The notes under the pieces: model-generated
The model's database searches: none
Seen by the model: the letters and a program-made list of their open reading frames with translations, nothing else
What the model was told of the DNA's origin: nothing
Made by a program: the position numbers and the translations under genes
Part shown: positions 24,266-37,700 of the stretch, piece after piece
How the letters are laid out: each line of letters starts with the position of its first letter
Numbering within the stretch: the stretch's first letter is position 1
NCBI GenBank assembly: GCA_029931535.1
Contig: JAQPZY010001675.1
Location: 2,694,001 to 2,758,000 of the forward strand
Direction: 5' to 3'
Source: Margaritifera margaritifera
Taxonomy: Eukaryota; Mollusca; Bivalvia; Unionida; Margaritiferidae
DNA length: 64,000 nucleotides

Positions 24266-25650
24266 ATGTTTTCAACACTCGGCAGTTAAAAGGAAGAAAT
24301 GGTCTTATCTTGAATTCCTGGAAATTATTTTCAGACCGTAGAGCATGAATCCCTCCGAGGGACTCTTGTTATTTTTTATTTTATTTTTTGCCAAGTTTTC
24401 TTTACTGAAATTAGTTTTATATATTTCCTTTGAAATTAGCACCAATATGAAATAATAATAATAATAATAATAGTTGTAGCAGAAGTAGTAGTAGTTGAAT
24501 ACATAATTAATAAGAAATTCCCTACCTGTAACCTGATGCAGAATAAGTGGGTCATTTGAGGGAGTTGATTGGGAAGTATTGCATAATATTACATAAATAA
24601 AACAGGTTTGATACCTGGCTAAGTGAGAGATGGGAAAATTTTAGACAGAAAACTTAATTATGCATCCTAGATGAGATGACAATTCAGGTGAAATAGTCAC
24701 CTTGAGTCTGTCACTTCGCCTAAACATGCCCAAAAGCAAAGTTCACATTGTCTTGCCATGATGATTTCATGCCATTCCTACCAGCCCCTTTTGTTTCAGT
24801 ACAATGCATTCATAATCAAAGTAAAACTATTTTGTCAGTTTTCCCTTCGAAAAGGAAGGTGGAAAGTTAGAAAAGAAGTTTTATGCTTTGTAGTCCATTT
24901 TGAAGATAATTTGATGAGCATAAATGCCAGAAATACATTGCTATCTACGGGATTCCCTCCAAAAATTGACATTATAATTAAACAAATTAGTAAAAAATTT
25001 AATTTGTGTAGCCTAATTGGAAACAAATTATGACTCCGTGGACATGTGCCAATTGCTAATAAAATTATTAATTTATCCAATATACCAGTACATATGGATA
25101 GATGAATTATACTATGGAAACAGTTGCTGATTTTCAACTTTAATCTCTTTTCAAGGTTGCTGTAACTATGTTATACAATTGTGGTGAAGCAGAAAAACAA
25201 AAGCTTTAATATTTTTAAAAGTTTTAATAGTATTTCATCAGTATTTTAATCATCTGACATGAAAATGTTCAAAACCATATGTTGGCAGTGACTATTTTTA
25301 ACATGGTAAAGTTTGAACTTTCTATACTCACTTTACTTCTTTTTGCCAAATAGACCCTATTCTGGCTGGAGAGAGAAGTCATTTTGCCCAAATATTAGAG
25401 TCCAGAATGGACACTGGTGCATGTCACACTTTCTACATCAGTTTCTGTACTATTCAACTGATACTTTGTTACAACATTACTATATGCCTGAAGTTTGTAC
25501 ACCTGATATGCTAAGATACCTGTTTTAACTGTATAAGCAGTTTGTACCCCTGGTATGCTAAGATTCCTGTTTTACAAGAATTTTACAATTTGGGTATTTT
25601 GCTCTCTGGTTTGGAACTAATTTAGATTTTTTAAAATTTGATTGGGTATT
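24266..25650 (+). other. Intron D-E, AT-rich with ATA microsatellite
   Basis: (ATA)n at 24450-24472 and a (AGT)n stretch after it. Remaining sequence without recognisable gene or element. Confidence 0.5.
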
Positions 25651-25908
25651 TGCCAAATGGCTTAGTGACCAAGACATTAATTACACAATTGACAACAAGC
25701 TAAATTACTTAATCATCAAGACATTAATTACACCATTGACAATATGCCAAATGGCTTAGTCATAATGATATTAATTACACCATTGACAATATACCAAATG
25801 GTTTAATCATCAAGACATTAATTACACCATTGACAATATGCCAAATGGCTTAATCATCAAAATATTAATTACACCATTGACAGTATGCCAAATGGCTTAG
25901 TGACCAAG
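25651..25908 (+). repeat. 47-bp tandem repeat, five copies
   Basis: Unit CCAAATGGCTTAATCATCAA, GACATTAATTACACCATTGA, CAATATG, with variation at the middle. Confidence 0.92.
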
Positions 25909-26213
25909 TCTAATTCAGGGTACATTTGGTTACATGTCTCTATTTGAGTGAGTGTTTTCAAAGTGATCAAGTGCCATCATTTCAAAACGTGAACAAACAT
26001 CCGAAACTTCTCCTGATAGCATAGTTTATGTTAATCAAATATTGCATCATAAAACATGGACTGTGATTATCGCAGAAGCAATACACTGACAGCCTGGGAC
26101 CAAATGATTAAAATTAAATTGTTCTTCATATTTGAATACATGTAAAAATGTCTTGTTGTAATTTTATTCAGTTTGTTTACGTAAAATATATTGTTTACCT
26201 AGAGTTCTGATGG
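25909..26213 (+). other. Intronic spacer
   Basis: No feature seen between the two minisatellites. Confidence 0.5.
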
Positions 26214-26553
26214 ATACTGTTGACACACATGCATGGCAAGATTAGTAACCCCTCCAGACTGTTGACACACGTGCATGACAAGATTAGTAGCCCCTCCAGA
26301 CTGTTGACACACATGCATGGCAAGATTAGTAGCCCCTCCAGACTGTTGACACACATGCATGGCAAGATTAGTAGCCCCTCCAGACTGTTGACATGCATTC
26401 ATGGTAAAATTAGTAGCCCCTCCAGACTGTTGACACACATGCATGGCAAGATTAGTAGCCCCTCAATACTGTTGATGCACACATGTGGCAAGATTTAATA
26501 GCCCCTCCTGACTGTTGACACACATGCATGGCAAGATTAGTAACCCCTCCAGA
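26214..26553 (+). repeat. 42-bp minisatellite, eight copies
   Basis: Unit GACTGTTGACACACATGCAT then GGCAAGATTAGTAGCCCCTC and CA. At 14 codons per unit it holds open frames on both strands (for example CQQSGGATNLAMHV), which are not genes. Confidence 0.96.
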
Positions 26554-27220
26554 ATGTCTTATGCTTTTGAAGCATCAGTGGCATACTGCTAACAATTGAT
26601 AAATTTCACAATTCTGTGCATTTAAAGCCAGTGCTCTTTACCTACTTATTGGGCACAAAAATTGGTTGAGGCTTATTCGATAGTGATTGACCAGCAGCTG
26701 TTACAAAACCATGTGTTTTATTGGTTTTAGTATCAAAGATAGTTCCACAACCAGTTTAATTATTAGACAGTTAAAGGTAAATACCAATGCGGTAGAAGTC
26801 ATACCAGTATGAAGCAGTAGTGTACTGTTTTGTATTGATACATATTATTACACCTCCAGACATAATGCTTATTACAGGCAAGACACTGCATTCCACATAA
26901 CACTTGTAGTGTACTGTTGTGTACTGATATATCAGTATATATTGTTACACCACCAGTCATCATATTGCTCTTTACAGGCGAGACACTGCATTATGCATAA
27001 CACAATGTTTGTTTATATTGATGATATTTAGTACTGATGCTTGTGAGATAATTTAACAGTATTAATACATCTTATAAAAAGCATATTAGGTGCATTTACA
27101 GCTTTTAGGTTCATATAAAATTGTCTGTTTCACATGATATTATTGAAGTTTATAGGGGGATATTTAAAATTAAGATAGAAAACTTGTATTTTTTTCCATA
27201 TCTGTATTTTTTCATTTTAG
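26554..27220 (+). other. Intron D-E, last part, with a shared repeat pair
   Basis: Two copies of a roughly 115-bp phrase (ATATTGTTACACC.CCAG, TTACAGGC.AGACACTGCATT, ATAACAC) at about 26840-26910 and 26935-27005. The reverse complement of the same phrase, also repeated, is at 55060-55200 and 56340-56420, so this repeat predates the inverted duplication. It ends in the acceptor TTCATTTTAG. Confidence 0.75.
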
Positions 27221-27319
27221 CCTGTTGGGATGATCACGAGAAAGGATTTGGCCAAATTTCGAGCTGAGTCTAAGAGAGGACTGGTCAAGATAGAACACTT
27301 GAAGATAGAGGCTGTTTAG
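27221..27319 (+). CDS. CLCN7: CLC-7-type exchanger, copy 1, exon E (C-terminus)
   Basis: The last coding exon: acceptor TTCATTTTAG, then 32 codons and TAG at 27317-27319. It contains GMITRKDLAKFR, equivalent to the ClC-7 end GLVTRKDLARYR, followed by a KRGL motif also present in ClC-7 and a short tail ending IEAV. Phase 0 joins it to exon D to complete CBS2. The minus-strand copy at 54678-54776 is 28 of 32 residues identical. No canonical AATAAA lies in the next few hundred bases; an ATTAAA is at about 27655. Confidence 0.95.
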   Translation, partial: PVGMITRKDLAKFRAESKRGLVKIEHLKIEAV

Positions 27320-28960
27320 AGATCTAGCAGTGATGCCTCTCATGCTTCATATCAGTTACACATAGTCCATGTGTTAATTCTTGATGACAATTATAATGCA
27401 CCGTATTTTTCCCTGTACTCCTGTATAGCATGTACTCAAGAGCAAATGGATTGGATTCACATAATATATATTATCATGTTAAATGCCAGCAAATCAGGGT
27501 CAGCGCTGTTAATTTTATATATGATATGAAGTGAACAATGTAGACTGTGATCGGCTATTGACCTTATGTTTCCGTTGGGAGGGGGTCTCGGTCTATTTTG
27601 TTCTCAGTTGAATACACACTGCCTGTAATAAGATAAAGAGCACAATTGTTGATTTATTAAAAATGAATTAAATTCTATGCAAATTTTAATTTTTTCATGA
27701 TATGACCATGAAAACTATGTAATTTTTATATGTTTTATCACTTTTCAGTGCTTGTATAAAATGTCAATATATGTTCAAATGATCCAATTAGTTAACCAGA
27801 TTATCAGTCAAAACTTATTACCTTGATTTTCTCATCTATGTCACACCATGTAATAACCAATCAGAACTCGTTCATTTATTTGATTTACTCAGTATTTATC
27901 CATATGGCTCTGTTAACTTTAGTAATTTAAATTTGTTTTTTTATTAGAAACTTCACTACTTTTTGTGTTTTAACAAACATGTTATAGAAAACACCACAAA
28001 TTGTATGTCCATCTTTTTCTGAGCTTTATTTTACTGTCCATGAAATCCTGTGAAATAACATGTAACAAGGGATTATGGAAAAGAACCAAGTGAACCAAAT
28101 ATTTTTGCCTCCCAGAAACTAGACCATAACATGTAAGGTATAGATACAGTGTAGCTAATATATTTAGTACAGACCCTGAAATGGGTAATTTTACCAGTGA
28201 AATGAAATGCAGAATAAATGCAAACAAAATAATGAATGCATTTTTATTTTAAGATGGGCAGCACAAATGCAAAATGCAGAACAATGAATGATAAATGAAA
28301 ACGAATTTAAATGCAAACCATTTCATAAATGGATGTGAAAATCAATTATTTTTGGGCTGCTGCTGAACGGTCCATGGTCGAAATTCATTTCACATGTTAA
28401 TCTGGGATCAGTCATTTACAGTGACAGACAGTTGTTTACTTCTTGCAAACAGTGACAATGTTCTTGTCACAGCAGACATAACAACCACCATTAATATTAT
28501 GATATCATCTAATATGGTTATATCTGTACAATTTTTATTTGAACAAAATGAAATAAGAAATAAAATTTGATGACATACTTTGCAACTATAGTTTTATATT
28601 TATCGCAGTTGCAGTTATATTTTTACTTCTCATAAATTTGATTCTGTGTAAATCATTTTATGCATTTGCTATTTTATCACTGCACACTTTTGATAAGATA
28701 TGAAAGCAGTAGTTCTCTCCCTTTAACACTCAAAAACAGTAAACGAGACTATGGTAAAAGCATTTCCATTTTATTCCAAATGAATGAAAAGAAAAGGAAA
28801 TGATGAATGGAAGTGATGAATGCAATCAGAATGCATCAAAATCAGGGAGCTCTGCTTTTCATAGTCATGCACCCTAATCCTTGCTGATCAGCAGACAAGG
28901 TCAAGTCAGTTAAAAATCTTGTTTAACTTTTTGGTTAAATTTGTTCTTTATGGTCATAAT
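27320..28960 (+). other. 3' flank of CLCN7 copy 1
   Basis: Probably includes the 3' UTR. The segment 27830-27900 (CATGTAATAACCAATCAGAA) matches the reverse complement of 52670-52750, so flank as well as gene was duplicated. No other gene seen. Confidence 0.6.
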
Positions 28961-29158
28961 GTATATACTCGCGTATAAGTCGATACCAACTGCAAACTGC
29001 ATAGACCCAGATCTGCCGTTGCATAATGTGCCGACAGATCTCGGTCTATGCAGTTTGTAAGGACTAATCAGTAGAACAATCTGCCGGCGCATTATGCAAA
29101 GGCAGATCAGGCTCTATGTTGTTTGCATTTGGACTCTGCTTATATGGAAGTATATACA
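28961..29158. mobile_element. Double-hairpin MITE, copy 2
   Basis: Outer ends TATATACTCGCGTATAAG and CTTATATGGAAGTATATA. The first hairpin pairs AAACTGCATAGACCCAGATC with GATCTCGGTCTATGCAGTTT around CATAATGTGC; the second has CTGCCGGCGCATTATGCAAA in the loop region. Not found at the matching point of the other arm, so it inserted after the duplication. Confidence 0.85.
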
Positions 29159-30225
29159 GTAAGTCCTGAACCCTGAGAGGGATAGCTATTATACTTGGAC
29201 TGTAGAGTCCGAAAGCTCTGTCCTTTCATACCCTTGCATTCCAAACCTTGCTCAGATGGCCAGGTAAGGTCAGGGGATCTGAAATTCTTAAGTAAGTTTT
29301 CTGTTTTTGTATGGACACAAGTCTCAAACCCTGGAAGAATTAGCAGTCATATTTGGACTGTAGAATGAGTAAGCACTGCCCTTTCGTATTCATACATTCC
29401 TAGCCTCCTTCCGATCTTTAGGCAAAATCATTTGAATGTGAAAAAATATATGTATCTGTACCAGACTGGGGAGCGGACGGAGACGCATAATTTCTTGAAA
29501 TATTGTTTTGTTTAGAAGTCTGTGTCATGAAAAGTATTGAAACATTTACTTCTCAGTTTTTCTGAACTTTATCTAAATTTTAACGATAAATTAGTGAGTT
29601 TATATATTAATATAAGACTATGGATATAGGAAGTTTCGAGGAAACTGAATGCTTTTACCAATGAAAAACAGGGTTTTGACCAGGCCCTATGGTAGAATTA
29701 TGGATAGGCTGGTGGATGCTTTAATCATGATGTTCTCCATAAGTTAGTAAGTAAATAAGATTTTTGTTATAGTGAGGTGCAGACAATATGTTAAAATACA
29801 TTACACGGCTCACATGAAAATAGCACATGGCCTCATGGACCTACAAGTCTCCTTAAGTATATGTACATAAATATGAATATTGAGTGCAAGAGTTCAAATG
29901 TTGTCTCTAAGATAAAACATTTCTATTCCTTAGTCAGTGATGTGGACATTTACTTTACGGTCTAATTAAATTAATGATCTCCAGATACATACCATGGCTA
30001 ATATATTGTGAATACGATGAATAATATAATGTGCTGTATGTATATCTACAAGCCTTATTTATTAACTTTTGTAGAGTTTGTCTCTTCAGATCAGAAAAGA
30101 TTTCAAAAGAATTAAGCAGTTTTTCTAGGGTAAAATCTTAATATTGTTATCGATTTTTCATAAAAATTTCATTGTCTTGAGAGCTTATCATATCAAAGAG
30201 AGGCCTACCTGTATATCCTGCATGC
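29159..30225 (+). other. Inverted-repeat arm, non-coding
   Basis: Includes CTGAGAGGGATAGCTAT..TTGGACTGTAGA twice (about 29172 and 29330), mirrored at 51980-52190 in the other arm. No gene recognised. Confidence 0.6.
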
Positions 30226-31089
30226 CACAGTTTAGTGAAAAATGCCACAGTACATGTATAGTGAAAAATCCGACTGTTTAGTGAAAAGTGCCACAGTACA
30301 TATATAGTGAAAAATCCGACTGTTTAGTGAAAAGTGCCACAGTACATGTATAGTGAAAAATCCGACTGTTTAGTGAAAAGTGCCACAGTACATGTATAGT
30401 GAAAAATCCGACTGTTTAGTGAAAAATCCGACTGTTTAGTGAAAAATCCAACTGTTTAGTGAAAAATGCCACAGTTTAGTGAAAAATGCCACAGTTTAGT
30501 GAAAAATCCGACTGTTTAGTGAAAAATGCCACAGTTTAGTGAAAAATGCCACAGTTTAGTGAAAAATGCCACAGTACATGTATAGTGAAAAATCCGACTG
30601 TTTAGTGAAAAATGCCACAGTTTAGTGAAAAATGCCACAGTTTAGTGAAAAATGCCACAGTACATGTATAGTGAAAAATCCGACTGTTTAGTGAAAAGTG
30701 CCACAGTACATGTATAGTGAAAAATCCGACTGTTTAGTGAAAAGTGCCACATTACATGTATAGTGAAAAATCCGACTGTTTAGTGAAAAGTGCCACAGTA
30801 CATGTATAGTGAAAAATCCGACTGTTTAGTGAAAAATCCGACTGTTTAGTGAAAAATCCGACTGTTTAGTGAAAAATGCCACAGTTTAGTGAAAAATGCC
30901 ACAGTTTAGTGAACAATGCCACAGTACATGTATAGTGAAAAATCCGACTGTTTAGTGAAAAGTGCCACAGTTTAGTGAAAAATGCCACAGTTTAGTGAAA
31001 AATGCCACAGTACATGTATAGTGAAAAATCCGACTGTTTAGTGAAAAGTGCCACAGTTTAGTGAAAAATGCCACAGTTTAGTGAAAAAT
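30226..31089 (+). repeat. 20/26-bp composite minisatellite
   Basis: About 40 units built from three modules: TTTAGTGAAAAATGCCACAG, TTTAGTGAAAAATCCGACTG and TACATGTATAGTGAAAAATC. The modules occur in changing order, giving a mosaic with internal larger duplications. Confidence 0.95.
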
Positions 31090-31420
31090 TAATTTAGTCT
31101 TCAATTTCATAAGCATCACAAAACTCCTCTACCCTTTCATTTACAAATCTGCCCATTTCTATTCTCAGAGGTAAAACACCACTCCTAAACTGTGCTATGA
31201 TTGATCATTCCTGCCTTGATAGAGTAAGGAAAATAAAATTTTAAGTACTGGTACAAAATATTTCTTAAAATTGCAATAAGTTTATAATTTTGGAACATTG
31301 TGTATCTTCTCACATCAAGTCTGTTTTATTATTCATCAAAAATAGCATTTTTAGTATGGTCCATATCACAATTCATTCGATTTTGTAAATGCGTTTTCAT
31401 ATCAATCCTCTCGAATAATG
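31090..31420 (+). other. Spacer
   Basis: AT-rich; no feature recognised. Confidence 0.5.
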
Positions 31421-31645
31421 TATATACCTGTACTCGCATATATTCTGATACCAACTGCAAACTGCATAGACCCAGATCTGCTGTCGCATTATGTGATGGC
31501 AGATCTGGGTCTATGCAGTTTGTAAGAACTAATCAGTAGAACAAACAACATAGACCCTAATCTGCCGGCGCATTATGCAACAGCAGATCATGGTCTATGT
31601 TGTTTGCATTTGGACCCGGTTTATACACGAATATAGACGGTATAT
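31421..31645. mobile_element. Double-hairpin MITE, copy 3
   Basis: Same layout as the other copies: TACTCGCATATATTC outer end, hairpin AAACTGCATAGACCCAGATC with GATCTGGGTCTATGCAGTTT (perfect over this length), second hairpin AACATAGACCCTAATCTGCC with a GGTCTATGTTGTT arm, closing with TTATACACGAATATA. Confidence 0.86.
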
Positions 31646-31807
31646 CTTTGTAAAGTTTATATCCCGAAATTGATCAGTCATAATCCAGAATTGGTTTAAC
31701 ATGAGTTAAAGAGTGTATCAAAGGTTTTAAATGCAACATTTCTAAGATTATGTAGTTTTGAAATAATTAGTTAATAATTAGCTAATAATAATTAGCTAAT
31801 TAGTTAA

Positions 31808-32035
31808 TAATTAGCTGTCCCTGCAACATCTGCAAGATCTTCTGTGTTTTTCTGGAAACCAGAATTATCATAAAATATAACATCGAGGTATTTAAAACTA
31901 TCAACGTATTCCATAACATTCTGACCTACAGTAAATTTTACATTGCTCCGAGGCATCCGACTCCTACGAAAGTGAATACAGTTTGATTTCTTGGAATTTA
32001 TTAGTACTCACCATTTTTTAGACTGTTCATGGAAT
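31808..32035 (-). pseudogene. Non-LTR retrotransposon reverse-transcriptase relic
   Basis: Minus-strand frame reading NSKKSNCIHFRRSRMPRSN, then VKFTVGQNVMEYVDSFKYLD and VIFYDNSGFQKNTEDLADVA. The SKxxxxHFR, then VDSFKYLGVIFD-type pattern is the conserved C-terminal part of the reverse transcriptase domain in non-LTR retrotransposons. The G of YLG is D here, and there are stops on both sides. A dead fragment with no visible element ends. It appears only in arm 1. Confidence 0.75.
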
Positions 32036-35000
32036 CCATTATATCTGAAGAGTACCTTGAATTATGCTAGTTCATTAGAGATTTAACCAAATTTTGGATA
32101 CTGGTGTATCTTGACAGTGTCGGTCACAAGTATGATGATCATCTATCCATGATATCAGGTTCAAGGTCAAAGTCCATTACAGAGAATTTTGTACCACACT
32201 TACAGGTATCTTGTGAACATGTTGTCACAAACATAAGAAAATAGTTACCAAATTTTGGTTTGTCAGAATTCCTCAGGAATACGAGGTGGTTTCAATAAAG
32301 ATAGAAGATATGGACTTGTCATGGATTCTTAGAAATTCTTTTCATCCAGAAGACTGCCAGTTCATTTGAGGAAATCTTGTTTTGAAAGTTTTGTGTGACT
32401 TTCTTTTGTGCTTATATAAAAATTGGTTGCAAATATTTCCTCTCTTGTCTCGGCTCCCAACAAACCTAGATGTATAGAACAACTAATTTTAAAGCAGACT
32501 CGGGGGAATAATTTGGTTATTATCAAAGATTATTTACTTTTATTTACTTACTCTTGCAGAGTAGATGGATAACTCTAAACTTTTAAGGTTGAGGTAAAGT
32601 TGGAAATGTTACATGTAGATTTGAAAATAATTGTTGACACAGTTAGGGGCTTTGTCGCTTTAAAAGTTATAGTAAAATTGCAGGAAGTTTATAAAGGTAT
32701 TGTTTAGGTTCATATTGAACCATAGAAGAGTTCATATTGGAACTTATAGAAGGTAAGATGGATTTTATTAAAGTCTTGAAAGATTTCAATTCTATATATA
32801 GTTATATATACTTGTTATTTAGATAAAAGTAAACAAAAATAATATACATGTAATTATGTTGTACAATCCTAGCTCCAATGATCAAATTTTAAAGCAGTAT
32901 GAAATACTGACAATTTTCAGTCCCTTACACTATGTCATCATCAGAAATGTAACATGCAAAAAACATGTAATCAGAACATTTAGTACTATATATTTCAAAT
33001 ATATTTATATGAAGTATTGCAATGTATGGTGTTATGTAATTGGAAACTTTAGTGCTATATATTTTGTAGAGCTGAAATGAATATTCAAACATTCGAATTA
33101 GAATACCATTTTGTGAATATTCAAACATTTGAATTAGAAGACTATTTTGTGAATATTCAAATAGAAAATTAGTATTTGAATATTCGTTTGTTTACCAGGC
33201 AAGTTTGGCATCATTTTGTAAAACAAACAATTAGTGAAATGTAAAATATGCAACATTGAATTAGTTTGCAAGGGAACAACTTAAAACCTGATAAATCACC
33301 TGATATTCAAACTTGGATTTGTAAGGTAATCATGTCAAAATTCTGAATAGTCACATTGTTCATAAATTCCCATTTCTGTTCATTATACTCATGAAAAGAT
33401 AAGTGTAATATGGCAAGTTTAAAAGAATATGGTATAGAATGGAGGTCATATCAAAGTCAACAAAGCCTTTATGTACCAAACAACCAAAGCTCCAACAAAT
33501 TTGTGAGGAGCAGTTGAAGTCAATCCCACAAACCATTTCCACTCCTCACCATCCGTTTATCTTACTGTTGAAAGTTAAATCTAATTTATTTCTGCATTTG
33601 GTCATTCATTCAAGTTGTGAAGTCATTACACAGCTATGGAATTACCAATATGGTTAAATCTGACACTATCCTTTTCTTAATTTTCTTTAATGTAAGTAAT
33701 GTAGATGTCATCTTTGTATCACTAAGATGTACATGTGCCAGTTGACATGTCTTTGGAACAGAATCTTTTAAGTTGTAGGGGTCAAGAGTTTACTGTTTCA
33801 GTAAAGCTTGCTACTCACTGTTTTTGCTGTGCATTAGTACAAAGTCATAGTTATCAGCATATGTTCCAATTTGTGCCAGGATTAATTTACTTTTTCTCTC
33901 ACATTCCCTTTTGAAAATGACTTAAAACTTAATTTATTAAGTCAGAATATGAGATTTTATGGCTTAGCAGAAAATCCCAATGTCCAATTTGGTCATTTTA
34001 TAGTTGGTTAAAACTGTTTGACATGTCATGCATATATACTAGTATGGCAAATTCCAGTGACCTGAAATCAATGTTTCCAAATTTAATAAAATCAAATTGG
34101 ACACATGTCAGTATGACTTTGAAAATTAATAAATTACTACCCAAAGAAATTTTCAAGATAATCCCCACATTTAACTGAACAGGTACATGTAGTTAAGTTT
34201 CTGCCCTTGACCGTTTGTCTTCAGCAGTTAAGGAATGTTTATGTTTGTACTGAGTTCTAAGATAAACAGGGAAAATAACACCTACATTCAATTGATTTTT
34301 CATTTTAATCTTCCAAAAATGTATACAAGACCCCTACAATGTCATTTAATTAGATTTTAGTTGACTTAGTTCATAGTGTTGTCAATCCGAGGGGGGGGGT
34401 CAATAAATACCAAAGTAGACCAAAAAAAGTGGATGATTTGATACCTTTATATTAACATCAACAAATATTTCAATAGGAAGAATTGGTATTCATTTCAGCT
34501 CTAATATTTTGAAATATATAAATATAAATCATTGAAATGTATGATGTTATGTACACGTTAATTAGAAACTTTAGTGCTATATATTCTGAAATTTATTAAT
34601 ATGAAGTATTGCAATATATGATTTTATGTAATTGAAATGTTGAGCAGCATTTTGAGATATATTAATATGAACTATTGCAATGTATTAATTGTAAAGGTGC
34701 CTATTGTTCCAATTATTTGAATGTTTACTACCACATTTATTTGCATATAACACGTGTTTAGCTATGAAAGGCATAGGTACAGACCTACTGTCACATAAAG
34801 TACACAGTTTATCTGGGTGTATACTGTACACAGTTGGATTTGTACTATACACAGGTATATGTGCATATTGACATCTGCAAAATAAAACATTATTGATAAA
34901 AAAAAGGTGAATATAAACTAATCATTAGCAGTATTTCAAATAAAGTAATCCAGTAGAAAGTTGTATCACAGTTACTTCCCTTGCCATTTACAGTGTACAT

Positions 35001-36984
35001 GTACACGGGAACCCTGCTATAACACTCCACTTTATAACACGAATTTGGATATAACATAGTCATGACATAGCTCCTAAGTTTTTACTTAGATCTACTGATT
35101 GCACCACTGTTCAAAAGTTTTTTAATAATAAAAAAACAAGTTTAGCAATAAGTAAATAAAATACAAAAACACAACTCTTTTTAAGGTTGGGTTTATCTTA
35201 ATCGCAATAATCCCTTGCCATGTACACATGTTAGGATGCATTTAATCTGGAGAAGTAATTGATGGTCAATGAGGAATACATAGAGAATTACCAGTAACTT
35301 GCAGAGTTATAAAATAAATAAAGAATTCCATGGTAACACAAGATTAATCATGGGGGGATATATGAAATTAGCTGCCTTTAATTTGCTTGCAGTTTACAGA
35401 TTAATAAAATTCGTATCTTTATGTGTTGTTAATGTGTTGTTAATGTTGTCATTTGTACAAGTTTAGTCTTCCCATAAAAGGAATTGACACAAAAATAAAT
35501 GCATAAAATTGTACACGATACATAATCTATTACTGCTTGGTTCCTTCATCCATAAAGAATAAACAGCTAAATCATCCATTTTTGTTGCTACATGTATTTA
35601 TGAGAGATATAGAGCAATAAATATAACCCATTATATCGTATTTTGTTTTACACATTTTTGTAAGAGGTTATAAATGTGCATGTTCCATCCAATCTCCCTC
35701 CAGCACTTCATCCATAAAAAAATAAATGCCTTTAAGATTCAGTCAGCCATTTGTTATTGTTGCTATTTATGGAACATTTGCAACAGTAAACTAAAAATTA
35801 AACTATTGTTTTATGTACATTTTGTAAGAGCTTATAATTTGCATTTTTCATTATACCCTCTGACCCTATTGTATGATATAGGATACTCCATATTTTCTGA
35901 ATTTGATTTAAAGCATTCTAATGTCTTAGCATTCGGTGAATTTATTTATTTCTGAGGTTTACAGATATGTATATTTTTATCATAATTACATTTGTGGAAT
36001 TTCTTCTTCCAGAAATGACATTGTATGACAATTACATTTATGGCTTAGAGAGATTAATCCCTCTCAGGCCTATGGCATGCACAGTTACTAAGAATAATTT
36101 GTATTCCTAATAATGGCACTTTTCTATATTTAGCTCCATTGGCCTTTTAACCTTGAAAAAATTAGTCAAGCTATGTAAAGGGACATAGCACAGATTTTAA
36201 TCCTAGGAGGAAATAAGTATTCTTAGTGGTTACCTCCCTTGATACTATTTGACAGCTGTGTAGAATCAATTCAATACAAAATGCTAATAAAAGATAATTG
36301 CTTCAATATTTTCTCTCAAAATGTTTTATGAATTTTTTTTATCAATTTTCTGTTAAGAGATAAAGAAAAGAAATTAATTATACATTTCAAATGCAGATTT
36401 TATGTTTTTAAAGGGATATTGGTAATTGCTTATAATCATAGAGAAAGAAATATGATTATAAATATTTCAAAATGTATTTGATCATGTTTATTGCACTGTA
36501 TTTCCTTAACAATCCACATCATCAGTATTGTTAATACTTTGATTTCTATTTTCTAATCATTTGTGATCTAATTACTGTTTCATGTTTTGTTGCTTGCAGC
36601 AACCAGGAAACACAGAAATTAGTAGTCCCAAGAATAAAAGATGATTATCAGTAACTTGCCCATGTAGATGGTAATTTGCTTAGATGAACTGTTGATATCT
36701 TGAAACAATAACATCTTAATTGGTACATACATATATTCTGGCAACATAAATGTTTTTATCTATCCAGGATGTACTCAGTGTAAATTTCAATGAATTACTC
36801 CCAAATTTCCAAAATCTTCTGTTATCAAACCTGCCCTTGATGGACACTAGGGACAAAAATTCTCTTCTTTGTGGACAGAGGTCATTAATATAGAAGTTAA
36901 ACATGTAAAGACTACATGTATATGTCCATACAATACATATGTCCCTGCCAATATATTGCAATTAAAGGGCAAAGTTCTTACTCA
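32036..36984 (+). other. Inverted-repeat arm, non-coding
   Basis: No gene recognised. Contains a 47-bp repeat (GAATATTCAAACATT..GAATTAGAA) at 33078-33190, a G run at 34390-34398, a hairpin relic related to the MITE family at 34760-34865 (mirrored at 50140-50250), and direct duplicates around AGTATTGCAATGTATG at about 33015, 34600 and 34670. Short open frames are not flanked by convincing splice sites. Confidence 0.6.
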
Positions 36985-37425
36985 ACCTGGGGTCATAACT
37001 CAATAAAAAAATTCTGGGAAAGGTTTCAAATCAAACCTGACAGAGTTCAACTTAATTTAAAGCCTCATACCAAATTTGGTTTTAATCCATGAAGTCCTTT
37101 GAAAGTTATTGAGTTAAAATTGAAGGGCAAAATTTCAAGTCAGGCAGGGAATAATGCAGTAAAATTTTGTCGAAAAATGATGACAATCAAACTTGACATT
37201 GATCTTCTTAATGTAAAGCCTCATACCAAGTTTGGTTTCCATCCATTAAAGCCTTCAAAAGGTATTGAGTGGAAACTAAAGTGCAAAGTTCTAAATCAAA
37301 CAGGGGCCATAACTCCATTTTTTATCTAAAACTGTAAATCAAACTTGACCTAGGTCTTAATGTAAAACCTTATGCCAAATTTTAATTTCAATCCATTAAG
37401 TCCTTTAAAAGTTACATAATGGAAG
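36985..37425 (+). repeat. ~150-bp repeat, three diverged units
   Basis: AAAGCCTCATACCAAATTTG recurs at about 37060, 37214 and 37363, with CATCCATTAAGTCCTTTGAA and GGGGCCATAACTC between. Confidence 0.85.
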
Positions 37426-37700
37426 CAAAATTAATGATGGACAGGATATGAATTGACGTAACACAGCGGGATGGGACAGATGGACATGGGTTACACTATA
37501 TGCCCCCTTCCACAAATATGGCGGGGCCATAAAAATAAATTGTCCTTTCTTAGCATGGGTCCTTTTTATGGAGGTGTCCATTAGGGCAGGTTTCACTGTA
37601 GCTTTCCATTTCATGAAAATATCACTTTATTGTACCATTACTTCTGAAACATGATAGTTGATTAAGAATGTAATAAACTTTTGTCTTTGGTTGTTAAAGC
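37426..37700 (+). other. Inverted-repeat arm near the inner end
   Basis: ATGGAGGTGTCCATTAGGGC through TTTCATGAAAATATCACTTT is mirrored at 48520-48610. No gene. Confidence 0.65.

Noticed and set aside
30226..31089. CRISPR-like array
   Set aside because: The modules are contiguous short repeats without unique spacers, in a eukaryotic intron-rich context.
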